64,000 bases of DNA, taken from the NCBI GenBank assembly GCA_016713865.1, contig JADJOG010000047.1, positions 1 to 64,000 of the forward strand. Reading direction: 5' to 3'. The position numbers and the translations under genes were made by a program. The DNA comes from Flavobacteriales bacterium. Its GTDB lineage: Bacteria; Bacteroidota; Bacteroidia; Flavobacteriales_F; PHOS-HE28. The notes beneath the pieces were generated by a model. The model was not told the origin of the DNA, made no database searches, and worked only from the letters and a program-made list of their open reading frames with translations. Shown in pieces: positions 26,668-36,527 of the stretch (positions within the stretch are counted from its first letter, which is position 1; every line of letters begins with the position of its first letter).

Positions 26668-27219
26668 CTACCCCTCGCTTGTTGCGCTCAGTGCCACAGT
26701 GATATCCGCGAGTTCCTCATGGGCCTCGGGATAATCGGGGGTAATTGCCAATGCTCTTTGAAGACAGTCCTTAGCTTCTTCAAGTCTTCCAAGTGTCCGA
26801 AGACTGTACGCCATGTTGAGGTAGACCTCATCCCTGTTCCATCCAATTCCACCGCACCTGAAAGGACCGCAATGGCATCTTCGAATTTCTCTTGTTGTGC
26901 GAGAGAACCGGCCAAGTAGATCCATGGGACTGTTGACTCAGGGTTCTTAGAAACGGCAGAACGAAAGAGCCTCAGCCTCTGAGAATCGTCCTGCATCGTG
27001 ATAGAGCTGCGCGTGATTCAGATCCAGCAACCACTCTTTCCCTTTCGGAGCCGTGGAACGATCGATTGAATCATAAATCCGGTGCGCATCTACGCGTCTG
27101 CCAACTCTGCGTAGTGCACTGGTGTAATCAAACAACATCCAAAATGTTGGCTCTTGACCGACTGTCCTCCTCTCGAATTCGGCGATGATCGTTACAGGAC
27201 CTTTCTCTTGTTGTGACAT
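26668..27219 (-). CDS. Short TPR protein (two frameshifts)
   Basis: Three frames combine into a protein of about 184 residues. It runs from MSQQEKGPVTIIAEFERR, through FRSAVSKNPESTVPWIYLAG, to VYLNMAYSLRTLGRLEEAKD and ALAITPDYPEAHEELADI. The last two have the TPR pattern, with small residues at positions 8 and 20 and Pro at the helix end. Frame changes lie near 26965 and 26850. Base composition is lower in G+C than the flanks. No signal peptide is seen, so it is probably a cytoplasmic interaction protein. Confidence 0.65.
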
Positions 27220-27283
27220 TGGAATTCACAAAGTAACCGATATGCGTTTGCGTGAGGGATAGGAGCAAGTAGCCCGCAGCGAG

Positions 27284-27302
27284 CCCCGGCTCAAGGCCGG
27301 GG
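27284..27302. repeat. Short hairpin in the TPR/hmgA spacer
   Basis: Seven-base arms CCCCGGC and GCCGGGG flank the loop TCAAG. The surrounding 200 bases (27220-27425) contain no ORF I would support. No T run follows in either direction, so this may be another dispersed palindrome. Confidence 0.45.
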
Positions 27303-27425
27303 GAGCGAGGACTACTGCGCATAGCCCGACCCCGGCTGCATTGAGCGGGGCACGCCCACACCTCGACCCGCTCGGTGCGACACGTGCCCATCATCCGATC
27401 TTCCGATCCTCTAATTGTCGATCCG

Positions 27426-28580
27426 CTACTCCACCCAACTCTTCCAGTACTTCCCGTCGTCCAGCTTCAGCGCCTCCTCGGTCACCATCAGGGGCTTGAA
27501 GGTGTCCACCATCACGGCGAGTTCGTTCGTCTCCTTCTTGCCGATGCTGCGCTCCATGGCGCCGGGGTGCGGGCCGTGGGGGATGCCGGCGGGGTGCAGG
27601 CTGATGTGGCCCGGGCCGATGTCGTTGCGGCTCATGAAGTCGCCGTCCACGTAGTAGAGCACCTCGTCGCTATCGATGTTGCTGTGGTTGTAGGGAGCGG
27701 GGATGGCCTGCGGGTGGTAGTCGTAGAGACGCGGGCAGAATGAGCAGACGACAAACGCATCTGTCTCAAACGTCTGATGCACGGGCGGCGGCTGATGCAC
27801 GCGCCCAGTGATCGGCTCGAAGTCGTGGATGCTGAAGGCGTAGGGGTAGTTGTAGCCATCCCAACCCACCACATCGAAGGGGTGCGTGGCGTACACCAGC
27901 TCGTGCAGCATGTTCTGCTTCTTCACCTTGATCGTGAAGCTGCCCTTCTCGTCGTGCGTCTCCAATTTCTTCGGGCGACGGATATCGCGCTCGCAGAACG
28001 GTGAATGCTCCAGCAGTTGGCCGAACCAGTTGCGGTAGCGCTTCGGCGTGTACATGGGGCGGTGGCTCTCCACGATGAACAGACGGTTGTCGCCGTCCTG
28101 AACTCCATCGTGCATCATCCCGCGCGGGATCATCAGGTAGTCGCCGTACTTGAAGTCGATGTTGCCCAGGAAAGTGCGCAACGTGCCGCTGCCCTTGTGG
28201 ACGAAGATCATCTCATCGCAGTCGGCGTTCTTGTAGAAGTAGTCCACGCTCTTGGCCTGCGGCGCGGCGAGCACGATGGCGCAATCGCTGTTCACGAGGA
28301 TGGCCTTGCGCGCGGCGAGGTGGTCCTTCTCCGGCTTGGTCTTGAAGCCATGCAGCCGCAGCGAGCGCATGTTCTTCTCCACCGCGATCTTCGGCGTGAG
28401 GTCCTTGGGCTTGCCCAGCGCCTTCACCATGGTGGGGCGGTGCGTGTGGTAGCTCAGCGTGCTCATGCCATCGAAGCCGATGGTGCCGAAGAGCTGCTCG
28501 TAGAAATAGCGGTCCTTGCCGTTCTTGAAGATGGTGTGCCGCTTGTGGGGGATCTTGCCGAGGCTGTGGTAGATGGGCAT
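27426..28580 (-). CDS. hmgA: Homogentisate 1,2-dioxygenase
   Basis: This non-haem iron enzyme opens the ring of homogentisate in tyrosine and phenylalanine breakdown. The start at 28580 gives MPIYHSLGKIPHKRHTIF, the usual N-terminus of the Bacteroidota form, and about 384 residues, the normal length. Conserved stretches include LSYHTHRPTMV, MIPRGMMHDG, VESHRPMYTPKRYRN and the metal-binding end region HPAGIPHGPHPGAMERS. No other homogentisate-pathway gene is nearby. The frame is open upstream into trhO without a stop, across two palindromes. Confidence 0.92.
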   Translation of the reverse strand: MPIYHSLGKIPHKRHTIFKNGKDRYFYEQLFGTIGFDGMSTLSYHTHRPTMVKALGKPKDLTPKIAVEKNMRSLRLHGFKTKPEKDHLAARKAILVNSDCAIVLAAPQAKSVDYFYKNADCDEMIFVHKGSGTLRTFLGNIDFKYGDYLMIPRGMMHDGVQDGDNRLFIVESHRPMYTPKRYRNWFGQLLEHSPFCERDIRRPKKLETHDEKGSFTIKVKKQNMLHELVYATHPFDVVGWDGYNYPYAFSIHDFEPITGRVHQPPPVHQTFETDAFVVCSFCPRLYDYHPQAIPAPYNHSNIDSDEVLYYVDGDFMSRNDIGPGHISLHPAGIPHGPHPGAMERSIGKKETNELAVMVDTFKPLMVTEEALKLDDGKYWKSWVE

Positions 28581-29809
28581 GGTGTCCGACAGGCATCCTG
28601 CCTGTCGCGCTAGTTGGTGAGGGCGCGAAATTTCGCGCCCGTACTGGTGCTTCGATATGAGCTTCGTCAATTCCGGATGCAGCGTGCCATTCAGCGCGAG
28701 CAGTTCCTCTTCCTCGCGGATGCGCTTCCGTAATCCTTCGGGATCATTGATGGCCTTGGTCTTGGTGCTGCGCGTGCTGCGGCCCTTGCGCCATGCGCGT
28801 TGCACTTCGACGGGAAGCTGGTGGATCTCGCGGCAGCTGGGCGAGCAGCAATCGGCGTAGGTGGTGGCGCACGCCTCGCATTGCACCAGCAGCATGTTGC
28901 AGGTGGCCTCGAGGCAGTTGGTGATGCGGTCGCTCTTGGTGCCGCATTGCATGCAGGTGCTCACCACATCGTCGGTGATGCGCTCGGCCAAGCGCTCATC
29001 GAACACGAAGTTCTGGCCGAGGTATTTGCTCTTCAGCCCCTCGGCTTTCAGTCGCCGCGCGTAGTCGATGATGCCGCCGTGCAATTGCGCCACGTTCGTG
29101 AAGCCTTCGTGCTTGAGGTATGCGCTGGCCTTTTCGCAGCGGATGCCGCCTGTGCAATACAGCAGGATCTCGGGTTGGTTGTCGGGTCGACCCGGAGGGT
29201 CGACGCTGCCGGTGCGTTCGACGTCGTCGTGCTGACCCTGCGACCGCAGCATGTCCACAACCTCCTCGACGCCCCGCGGAATGTATCGGCCTTCGGCAGG
29301 TAGGCGCCCTCGAAATGCCCGATCAGGCATTCGTAGTTGTTGCGCATGTCGATCACCAGCGCCCCTTGTTCCATCTTCCGGTTGAAGGTCTTCGCGTCGA
29401 GATGCTCGCCCACGTTGGTCACGTCATAGGCGTCGTCGGCCAGGCCATCGGCCACGATCTTCTTCTTCGCTTTGATCGCCAGCTTCAGGAAGCTCTTGCC
29501 ATCATCTTCCACTGCGATCTTCCATGGCACATCGCGCAAGGCTTCGCGGCTGTTCAGGTTGCTGCGGAAAGCTTCGAGTTTCGCGGTGGGCACGCTCACC
29601 TGGGCGTTGACTCCCTCTTGCGAGATGTAGATGCGGCCCAGCACGCCGAGCGCTTCCCATTCCGTGTAGAGGGTGTTGCGCAGGGCTTCCACCTCGGTCA
29701 GTCGCACATAGCGGTAGAAGGAGAGGGTGGTGCGCGGCACGCCTTCGTGCTCTAGTCGAGCGCGCAGAATGTCGGGGCGGTGCAGGTTCCGGAGGCGGTG
29801 GGCGTCCAT
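28581..29809 (-). CDS. trhO: tRNA uridine-34 5-hydroxylase TrhO (rhodanese domain) (one frameshift, no own stop)
   Basis: TrhO (YceA) adds the 5-hydroxyl to wobble uridine. From the ATG at 29809 the protein has the N-terminal acylphosphatase-like domain ([15 protein letters not shown]), the rhodanese domain with active-site loop [11 protein letters not shown], and the C-terminal Cys-rich zinc part (CMQCG, CEAC, CCSPSC). The frame breaks near 29290 within [15 protein letters not shown] palindromic element adds about 18 residues before the active-site strand. No stop occurs before the hmgA start, so the 3' boundary given is the junction, not a real terminus. Confidence 0.85.
28587..28640. repeat. 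Two palindromes at the trhO/hmgA junction
   Basis: The first is an inverted repeat at 28587-28607 with nine-base arms around TCC. The second is a perfect 20-base palindrome at 28621-28640 (core CGAAATTTCG). They sit just upstream of the hmgA start codon and are translated if the joined frame is used. Confidence 0.85.
29181..29250. repeat. Palindromic element inside the trhO coding region
   Basis: A perfect palindrome at 29184-29193 (GGGTCGACCC) is followed by a second TCGAC-bearing arm at about 29198-29204, and further TCGACGTCG sequence follows. It encodes a low-complexity, Gly/Pro/Asp-rich segment where other TrhO proteins have only a short turn. The related core at 23037-23048 is intergenic. 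Confidence 0.6.
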
Positions 29810-29896
29810 GGCGAAAGTACAGCGGGGCCTGTGCCGATGCGGCTGCCGAATAGCTTCGCCGACCGCTGGCGTCTGAATGGTCCGCCGCACCAAGCA

Positions 29897-30838
29897 ATGA
29901 GCAAGAGAATCCTCGTCATCGGCAGCTCCGGCCAGATCGGTACCGAACTCGTTGAAGGCCTGCGCGCTCGTTTTGGGAATGAGAACGTGGTGGCCAGCGA
30001 CATCAAGCAGCCCCAAGTGGAGCAGAGCGGCCCCTTTGCCATGGTGGATGCCATGGACCGTCGCGGCATCGAGCGCATCATCGACAAGCATGGAATCACA
30101 GAGGTCTATCTGCTCGCAGCCTTGCTGAGCGCCACCGCCGAAAAGGATCCGGCCTTCGCGTGGAAGCTGAACATGGAGAGCCTCTTCATCGTGCTGGAGC
30201 TGGCGCGCGAAGGGAAATTGAAGCGTGTGTATTGGCCCAGCAGCATCGCGGTGTTCGGCCCCACAACGCCGAAGGACAAGACGCCGCAGCAGACCGTGAC
30301 CGAGCCAACCACGGTGTATGGCATCAGCAAGCTCGCTGGCGAAGGCTGGTGCCAGTACTACCACAAGCGTTACGGCGTGGATGTGCGCAGCATCCGCTAC
30401 CCCGGCCTCATCGGCTGGAAGAGCGCGCCCGGTGGCGGCACCACGGATTACGCGGTACACATCTTCCATGAAGCGATAAAGCACGGCAAGTACACGAGCT
30501 TCCTCGGGCCAAAGAGCACGCTGCCCATGATGTACATGCCCGACGCCATCCGCGCCACCATCGACCTGATGGAAGCGCCGGCCGAGCAGGTGAAGGTGCG
30601 TAACAGCTACAACCTTGCGGGCTTCAGCTTCGACCCCGAACGGATCGCAGCCGAAGTGCGCCGCCATATTCCCGGCTTCACCATCGACTACGCACCGGAT
30701 CACCGCCAGGCCATCGCCGATAGTTGGCCGCGCAGCATCGACGATAGCGTCGCCCGCACCGATTGGGGCTGGAAGCCGCAGTACGACCTCGCGGGCATGG
30801 TGGATGAGATGATGGTTAATCTAAAGAGGTTGATATGA
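29897..30838 (+). CDS. L-threonine 3-dehydrogenase, SDR type
   Basis: This short-chain dehydrogenase/epimerase-type enzyme oxidises threonine to 2-amino-3-ketobutyrate. It begins [18 protein letters not shown], with the NAD-binding G-x-x-G-x-x-G. Catalytic Tyr and Lys sit in TVYGISK, and SSIAVFGP and [20 protein letters not shown] are typical of the threonine dehydrogenase subgroup. The 313-residue length is right. The start at 29897 is taken over an earlier in-frame ATG at 29780 that overlaps trhO. Another sugar-nucleotide epimerase is a weaker alternative. Confidence 0.87.
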   Translation: MSKRILVIGSSGQIGTELVEGLRARFGNENVVASDIKQPQVEQSGPFAMVDAMDRRGIERIIDKHGITEVYLLAALLSATAEKDPAFAWKLNMESLFIVLELAREGKLKRVYWPSSIAVFGPTTPKDKTPQQTVTEPTTVYGISKLAGEGWCQYYHKRYGVDVRSIRYPGLIGWKSAPGGGTTDYAVHIFHEAIKHGKYTSFLGPKSTLPMMYMPDAIRATIDLMEAPAEQVKVRNSYNLAGFSFDPERIAAEVRRHIPGFTIDYAPDHRQAIADSWPRSIDDSVARTDWGWKPQYDLAGMVDEMMVNLKRLI

Positions 30839-30925
30839 GGTTGAGGGTTGATGCGGGTTGAGGGTTGTTCCTTCGCTTCGCTCGGAATGACAGGGTTGAT
30901 GCGTGTTGAGGGTTGAATGCGCCCA
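30838..30925. repeat. Short GGTTGAGGGTTG-type tandem repeats
   Basis: The spacer after the dehydrogenase gene carries three imperfect copies of a word built from GTTGATGCG and GGTTGAGGGTTG, with a GCTTCGCTCGGAATGAC-like segment between copies. No ORF or terminator is evident in the spacer 30839-30998. Confidence 0.6.
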
Positions 30926-30998
30926 ATCCTCAACTTCGAGTCCGGTGCAACCTTCATTCGACCTGAGCCGTTTCGCGCCTCGCGAAGCACAACACGCC

Positions 30999-31871
30999 AT
31001 GATTCGTCAATTCACTCTTCTGTTTCTCCTGCTCGTAGCAGGTCGCGTTGCCGCATTGGCCCAGGACACCCTGAACGTGATGGACGAGATGGGCCGCAAG
31101 CAGGGCTACTGGAAGGTGCTGGCCCCGAAAGCGGAGAAGCCCGAGTACAACGATGGCCAACTGATCGAGGAAGGCCGCTACAGCAATAGCAAGCGCGTGG
31201 GCACATGGAAGCGCTATTGGCCCAACGGCAATGTGATGAGCGAGATCAACTACCAGATGGGTCGTCCGAAGGGCGACTACCGCACCTACTACCCCACAGG
31301 GAAAGTGGAGGAGCAGGGTACCTGGGATCTGGATCGCAACACCGGCAAATTCCAGCGTTGGCACCCGAATGGGAAGCTCGCGCAGGATTTCATCTTCAAC
31401 GCTTATGGCGTGCGCGATGGCGAGCAGAAGTACTACCACGAGAACGGACAGCTTGCCGTGGCGGTGAACGTTGAAGAAGGCAAGGAAGACGGAACATTGA
31501 AGCGATACGACCCCAATGGCCAGGTCACGCAAGTGGCGCAGTTCAACGATGGCGTGATCAACGAAGCCAACAGCAAGTGGATCAAGCCCGTACCCAAGGC
31601 CGACGATGTGAAGGTGGACCCGAAGGCCGAGGCCGCGCCTGCCCCAGCACCTACCGAGCGCACCAACGCCATGGTATTCCGCGAGAACGGCTACAACACG
31701 CTCTACGACAAGCAGCTCCGCCTCTCGCAGCAGGGCGAATTCAAGGATGGCCGCCTGTGGGACGGCAAGCGCTACGAGTACGATAGCGATGGCCTCTTGA
31801 AACGGATCAAAATCTTCAAGCAGGGCCGCTACTTGGGCGATGCCGTCATCACCGAGGAGGACCTGAAGTAG
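30999..31871 (+). CDS. Secreted MORN/YwqK-like repeat protein
   Basis: The start at 30999 (MIRQFTLLFLLLVAGRVAAL) gives a signal peptide ending ALAQ. The body has repeated beta-hairpins of the type W-x-x-Y-x-x-N-G-x (KRYWPNGNVMSE, RTYYPTGKVEEQG, QRWHPNGKLAQD, KYYHENGQLAV, KRYDPNGQVTQ), which is the MORN-variant repeat of the YwqK family, about seven in all. A Pro/Ala linker near residue 215 precedes the last two. Such proteins are common in Bacteroidota; their role is mostly unknown. Confidence 0.8.
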   Translation: MIRQFTLLFLLLVAGRVAALAQDTLNVMDEMGRKQGYWKVLAPKAEKPEYNDGQLIEEGRYSNSKRVGTWKRYWPNGNVMSEINYQMGRPKGDYRTYYPTGKVEEQGTWDLDRNTGKFQRWHPNGKLAQDFIFNAYGVRDGEQKYYHENGQLAVAVNVEEGKEDGTLKRYDPNGQVTQVAQFNDGVINEANSKWIKPVPKADDVKVDPKAEAAPAPAPTERTNAMVFRENGYNTLYDKQLRLSQQGEFKDGRLWDGKRYEYDSDGLLKRIKIFKQGRYLGDAVITEEDLK

Positions 31872-32168
31872 CGCGCGCCATCAAGCGGTCTGCTAGATGT
31901 TTTGCCTTGGCTTTCTTGTTTGTCATGTGAAGCATTCCGCCGGTTTGCATTGCGAATAACCGCATCACTGAGCGAGGACCAGCCATTCAGCTCGGCCAGC
32001 ACGGAGGCGCAGCTTGACTGAAGCGCCGCGCATTCCAGCGGATGTCACATCTTCGGCGATGATTCGTGTCCGCTTCGGATAGGAGCATCATCGCAACACA
32101 GGCCCGTGCCAATCGAGTCCAGCGAAAGCCCGCGCATCCGCAGTACTGGCCATGTGGCTGTTCCTGCG
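31872..32168. other. Intergenic region
   Basis: This spacer of about 300 bases has no convincing ORF on either strand, no strong hairpin with a T run and no RNA gene that I can see. Part of it could be the 5' end of the next gene if the ATG at 32106 is used. Confidence 0.6.
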
Positions 32169-33899
32169 ATGGAGCGCTTCCTCTACATCGCCATCGCGGC
32201 GCTGGTATTCGCCTACGTGATGGTGCGCGCGATCTCGATCCCGCTCGTGCACGACGAGTCGGTCTCCTTCCTCAACTACGCGCAAACAGGCGATTTCCTG
32301 CCCTTCGCTTCCATTTGGGACGCGAACAACCACTTCCTCAGCAGCCTCTGCGGCCACATCGGCTATCGGCTCTTCGGCTTCCACCTGCTCGCGCTACGGT
32401 GGGCGAGCGTGCTGGCTTTCCCTGTGTACGCGTGGGCCGCGTGGCGCATGGGCCTGCTCTTGCAGCATCGGCAGGCACGCTGGCCGCTCTGGCTCGGCCT
32501 TCTCCTGTGCCCATTCCTGCTCGATTTCTTCTCGGTGTTCCGAGGCTACGGCCCGGCGCTGGCGTGCATGCTCTGGTCGCTCTATTTCGCGCAGCGCTTC
32601 CTGAAGGATGGCTCGCATGCGGCATTGTCGAAGTCGCTCGTCTTCATGGCCACGGCCAATGGATTCATGCTCGCGCTGGTGCCGCTCTGGGGCCTCACGC
32701 TCTTCGCGCTGCTGCTGCGCTGCCGGCAACGCGGCGCGCTCATGCGCTGGGTGGTGCTTGGTCTGCTGCCACTCATCGGTGCTGCGGGCCTCAGCATGCT
32801 CATGTCGCGTTTCGGGTTGTTGTACCATGGCACCCTCGACGGTTTCCTGCACGTCACGGTGGGCTCGTTGGCTTGGCGTGTGTTCGGCATGGATACGGGG
32901 CTCATCCGTGCCGCGATGCTCTTCGCCACGATAGCCGGCATGCTGATCCTTGCAATCACGGGCTCGCGACGCAACGCGCTCGCTGACCATGGCCTCTTCT
33001 TCGCCGCGCTGCTCCTGGCCGAATCGTTCGGACGTGTGTTCTTGGCGCACATCGTCGGTGTCAATTACGCGGAAGACCGGGCTGCTTTGCACGCGCTGGT
33101 GCTGGCGATCCTGGTTGTTGGTTTCGCGGCGGATCGGCTCGCCGGGATGATTCGTTTCGGCTGGGCTTTTGGTGTGCTGCTTCTGGCTCTTCCCATCCGA
33201 ACGCTGCTGCACGCCAACCTGGACCGAACGGTGCTGTGGCCTGAGCAATCGATACCGGATAGCTTCATCGTGAAGGTGATGGAAGCGGAGAAGCAATTGG
33301 GCCGGCCCCTGCTCATGGGCGTGCATCGCCACGCGGGATTGCCATACGCCTTGCAGTTGAGGCGACTTGGCGGCGATGGCGATGCCACGGCGGTCCAATG
33401 GCCGAATTCACCTACCGATGCGCGCCTCGAACTGCGTGGCCTTACCTACTTCCACGATCCGCATTTCGCGCTGGTCGATAGTGCTGCCAGTGGGCTGCTG
33501 CTTTACATGCGCAAGGAGCCATGGCGCGGACGCGAGTTCATGGATACCGCGTTCCACGTGCAGTCGGTCGGGCTGGAACGGTCGCAGGGTATTCTGATTA
33601 CGGCGGATAGGGTGCGGGCTGGCAAAGTGGTCCTTGTGGCGAATGGCACCTTGAGCGGTCCGGGTCCGCTGGATCTGCGCGTGTCCATTGGCGTGTTCGA
33701 TTCCACCGGTCAGGCGCTGCATGGCGATCACACCGTGCTGGCCACGCGTCGGGCTATATGGAATGGCGAATCGTGGCGCTCGGCATTGATCATTCCGCGA
33801 TTCCCGGATGCGGCGCGTGTGGAGTTCTTCCTTTGGGAGCCCCGGCGCCAGACATTCACTGTGGAGCATGCGCGACTTCGCGCCCTAGCGATGGATTGA
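32169..33899 (+). CDS. Multi-pass membrane protein, glycosyltransferase (ArnT/PMT-like)
   Basis: The 576-residue protein (ATG at 32169, MERFLYIAIAAL) has ten or more membrane helices over residues 5-375 and a C-terminal non-membrane domain. The first loop carries PLVHDESVSFLNY, an Asp-Glu pair placed like the catalytic acidic residue of GT-C/PMT-type lipid-linked glycosyltransferases. FRGYGP, a motif of the same group, lies in a later loop. An upstream ATG at 32106 is possible but adds a polar leader. Substrate and acceptor are unknown. Confidence 0.68.
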   Translation: MERFLYIAIAALVFAYVMVRAISIPLVHDESVSFLNYAQTGDFLPFASIWDANNHFLSSLCGHIGYRLFGFHLLALRWASVLAFPVYAWAAWRMGLLLQHRQARWPLWLGLLLCPFLLDFFSVFRGYGPALACMLWSLYFAQRFLKDGSHAALSKSLVFMATANGFMLALVPLWGLTLFALLLRCRQRGALMRWVVLGLLPLIGAAGLSMLMSRFGLLYHGTLDGFLHVTVGSLAWRVFGMDTGLIRAAMLFATIAGMLILAITGSRRNALADHGLFFAALLLAESFGRVFLAHIVGVNYAEDRAALHALVLAILVVGFAADRLAGMIRFGWAFGVLLLALPIRTLLHANLDRTVLWPEQSIPDSFIVKVMEAEKQLGRPLLMGVHRHAGLPYALQLRRLGGDGDATAVQWPNSPTDARLELRGLTYFHDPHFALVDSAASGLLLYMRKEPWRGREFMDTAFHVQSVGLERSQGILITADRVRAGKVVLVANGTLSGPGPLDLRVSIGVFDSTGQALHGDHTVLATRRAIWNGESWRSALIIPRFPDAARVEFFLWEPRRQTFTVEHARLRALAMD

Positions 33900-34019
33900 C
33901 GCACGCCTGCCGGCGCGGCGATTCCCCCTTACTTGCTTCGCCTGTGATCGCAAGCGGGCCTGCGGTTCCAAGGCCGCCCTACTTTCGCGCGGCCGCGTAA
34001 GAAATGGACGCGGTTCAGC

Positions 34020-35504
34020 ATGACCGCGCTCGCCAAAGGACCGCTCTTCATCACCAACACACTCACGCGTCGCAAGGAGGAATTCAAACCGCTGCGCCCG
34101 CCGCATGTAGGCCTGTATGTGTGCGGCCCTACCGTTTACAGCGACGTGCATCTGGGCAACGTGCGCAGCTTCCTCACCTTCGATGTGCTCTACCGTTGGC
34201 TGCGGCAACTCGGCTATACCGTGCGTTACGTGCGCAACATCACCGATGTGGGCCACTTGGTGGACGACATTGACGAGGGTGAGGACAAGATCGCGAAGCG
34301 CGCCCGGCTGGAGCAGCTGGAGCCCATGGAGATCGTGCAGAAGTACACCAATGGCTTCCATGATGTCATGCGGTTGTTCAACATCCTGCCGCCGAGCATC
34401 GAGCCCACGGCGACGGGCCACCTGATCGAGCAGATCGAGATGGTGAAGCGGATCATCGGCAGCGGCTACGGCTACGAGGCGAATGGCAGCGTTTATTTCG
34501 ATGTGCCACGCTTCGCGGAGAAGCATGCCTACGGCGAGTTGAGCGGACGCAAGATCGACGAACTGCTGGCCAACACCCGCGACACCGAAGGCATGGACGA
34601 GAAGCGCAGTCCGCTCGATTTCGCGATCTGGAAGAAGGCCGAGCCGCAGCACCTGATGAAGTGGCCCAGCCCTTGGGGCGAAGGCTTCCCCGGCTGGCAC
34701 CTGGAGTGCAGCGCCATGAGCACCAAGTACCTGGGCCAGACCTTCGACATACACGGCGGCGGCATGGACCTGAAGTTCCCGCATCACGAGTGCGAGATCG
34801 CGCAGAGCGTGGCCGCCGATGGCCATGCGCCCGTGCGCTACTGGATGCACGGCAACATGCTCACCGTGAATGGCCGGAAGATGGCCAAGAGCGAGGGCAA
34901 CGGATTCACGCCGGAAGAGCTGCTCACCGGCAACCACAAGTTGCTGGAGAAAGGCTACAGCGCCATGACGGTGCGCTTCTTCATGCTGCAATGCCATTAC
35001 GCCAGCACGCTCGATTTCAGCAATGCGGCCATGCAAGCCTCGGAGAAAGGTCTGGAGCGCTTGATGAAAGCGATGGCGCTATTGCCGAAGCTGAAGCCTG
35101 CTGACGCCGATGAAGCTGACATCTCCGCCTTGGAGCAGCGCTGCCACGCCGCGATGAACGACGACCTGAACACGCCGGTGATGATCGCCGAGCTGTTCGA
35201 GGCCGTGCGCATCATCAACAGCGCCAACGATGGCAAACTGAAGCTCACCGCGGCATCCATTGAGTTGCTGCAATCGCTCATGCACAGCATGGTGCGCGAT
35301 GTGCTCGGCATCCGTGACGAGGCCGATGCTTCACAAGGCAACGACAACGCGCTCGATGCGCTCGTGGGCGAGTTCATCCGCTTGCGCGCTGAGGCCAAGG
35401 GCCGCAAGGACTTCGCCACCAGTGATGCGATACGCGATCGGTTAGCAGCCATCGGCATCGTACTGAAGGACACGAAAGAGGGAACCACATGGGAACGCGC
35501 GTGA
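34020..35504 (+). CDS. cysS: Cysteinyl-tRNA synthetase
   Basis: This class I synthetase charges tRNA-Cys. The 494-residue product shows [18 protein letters not shown], with zinc-ligand Cys and the HLGN form of the HIGH motif (residues 44-47). HLECSAM and HHECEIAQS supply the remaining zinc ligands, and KMAKS is at 287-291. The frame is intact. The 3' end overlaps the start of the M28 peptidase gene by 16 bases. Confidence 0.96.
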   Translation: MTALAKGPLFITNTLTRRKEEFKPLRPPHVGLYVCGPTVYSDVHLGNVRSFLTFDVLYRWLRQLGYTVRYVRNITDVGHLVDDIDEGEDKIAKRARLEQLEPMEIVQKYTNGFHDVMRLFNILPPSIEPTATGHLIEQIEMVKRIIGSGYGYEANGSVYFDVPRFAEKHAYGELSGRKIDELLANTRDTEGMDEKRSPLDFAIWKKAEPQHLMKWPSPWGEGFPGWHLECSAMSTKYLGQTFDIHGGGMDLKFPHHECEIAQSVAADGHAPVRYWMHGNMLTVNGRKMAKSEGNGFTPEELLTGNHKLLEKGYSAMTVRFFMLQCHYASTLDFSNAAMQASEKGLERLMKAMALLPKLKPADADEADISALEQRCHAAMNDDLNTPVMIAELFEAVRIINSANDGKLKLTAASIELLQSLMHSMVRDVLGIRDEADASQGNDNALDALVGEFIRLRAEAKGRKDFATSDAIRDRLAAIGIVLKDTKEGTTWERA

Positions 35505-36451
35505 TTGCAATTGACTGTCGGCCGTGGGCGGCAAGCAGTTGGCTGGCTGTCGCGAAGTCGTGCCTACTGCCAACTGCTTACTGCCTACTGCTCCTGCTCT
35601 CCGGCTGCAACACTGATGGCCCCGACGAATCCTCATCGGCCAACACTCAGCATACCGCCTGCGCCGATTGGATGGTAGCCAAGCTGAAAAGCTACGGGGC
35701 CGATGTGATCGAGCAGCGCAGCACCGTGAAAGCATACAACGGCAAGGAGCTGCCATTGCGCAACATCATCGCATCCTTCAATCCCATGGCGAAGGCCCGC
35801 ATCCTTCTGCTCGCGCATTATGACACGCGCCCCATGGCCGATAAGGATTCAGATCGCCCCCACGAGCCCATCCTTGGCGCCAACGATGGCGGCAGCGGCG
35901 TGGGCATCCTGCTCGAGTTGGCGCGGCACCTCGGCGGCAAGCAGCACGGCCCCGGCGTTGACCTGCTCTTCACCGATGTGGAGGATTACGGCCAGCCCAG
36001 CGGCGCCATGACGGTGGATGAGAAGAGCATCGACACATGGGCGTTGGGCTCGCAATACTTCGCCAAGAACCCGCATGTGCCGGGCTACACTGCGCGCTTC
36101 GGCATCCTGCTCGACATGTGCGGCGCCAAGGATGCGCGCTTCTACCGCGAAGCCATCAGCATGCAGTTCGCAGCGGGCATCGTCACCAAGGTGTGGCGCA
36201 CCGCGGAATCGCTCGGCTATGGCGATCGCTTCGTGCAGGAGACCAAATACTTCGTGGGAACGGATGACCACCTGCCCATCAACCGAGCAGCTCCGGATCC
36301 CCACCATCGACATCATCGAGTTCAACGCGGGCACCAACGCCTTCCACCCGAGCTGGCACACCCACGGCGACGACATGAGACGTGATCGATGCCGCAACGC
36401 TTAACGCTGGTTGGCCGCACCGTGCTCGAGGTGATGTGGAAAGAACGTTGA
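35489..36451 (+). CDS. M28 family zinc peptidase / glutaminyl-cyclase-like lipoprotein (three frameshifts)
   Basis: An N-terminal hydrophobic stretch ends in the lipobox LSGC. The catalytic fold shows LLAHYDTRPMADKD (metal His and Asp), GANDGGSGVGILLELAR (second metal Asp), and LLFTDVEDYG with the catalytic Glu-Asp. The end is recovered only by changing frame near 36285, 36376 and 36408 (IPTIDIIEFNAGTNAFHPSW, HTHGDD, VGRTVLEVMWKER, stop 36449-36451). The usual pre-domain with FGPR, between the signal and HTACADW, is missing. The signal-peptide DNA is built from CTACTGCC-type repeats. Confidence 0.75.
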
Positions 36452-36473
36452 AGCGAGCGCGACGATGACGCAA

Positions 36474-36510
36474 ACGGAAGAGGCCCGAGCATCGCTCGGG
36501 CCGCTTCCGT
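36474..36510. terminator. Bidirectional terminator-like hairpin between M28 and VCBS genes
   Basis: Arms of about 15 bases (36475-36490 and 36495-36510) pair with one bulge around the loop ATC. The hairpin lies between two converging genes, 20 bases beyond each stop. No long T run follows, so factor-independent strength is doubtful. Confidence 0.65.
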
Positions 36511-36527
36511 ACTGGATGACCTTTTGT

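Noticed and set aside
29810..30703. Long minus-strand extension upstream of trhO
   Set aside because: It is antisense to the threonine dehydrogenase; the trhO start at 29809 suffices.
35489..36451. M28 gene as a true pseudogene
   Set aside because: Its breaks are the same kind as those in polA and rodA, which must work; only the missing pre-domain is unexplained.
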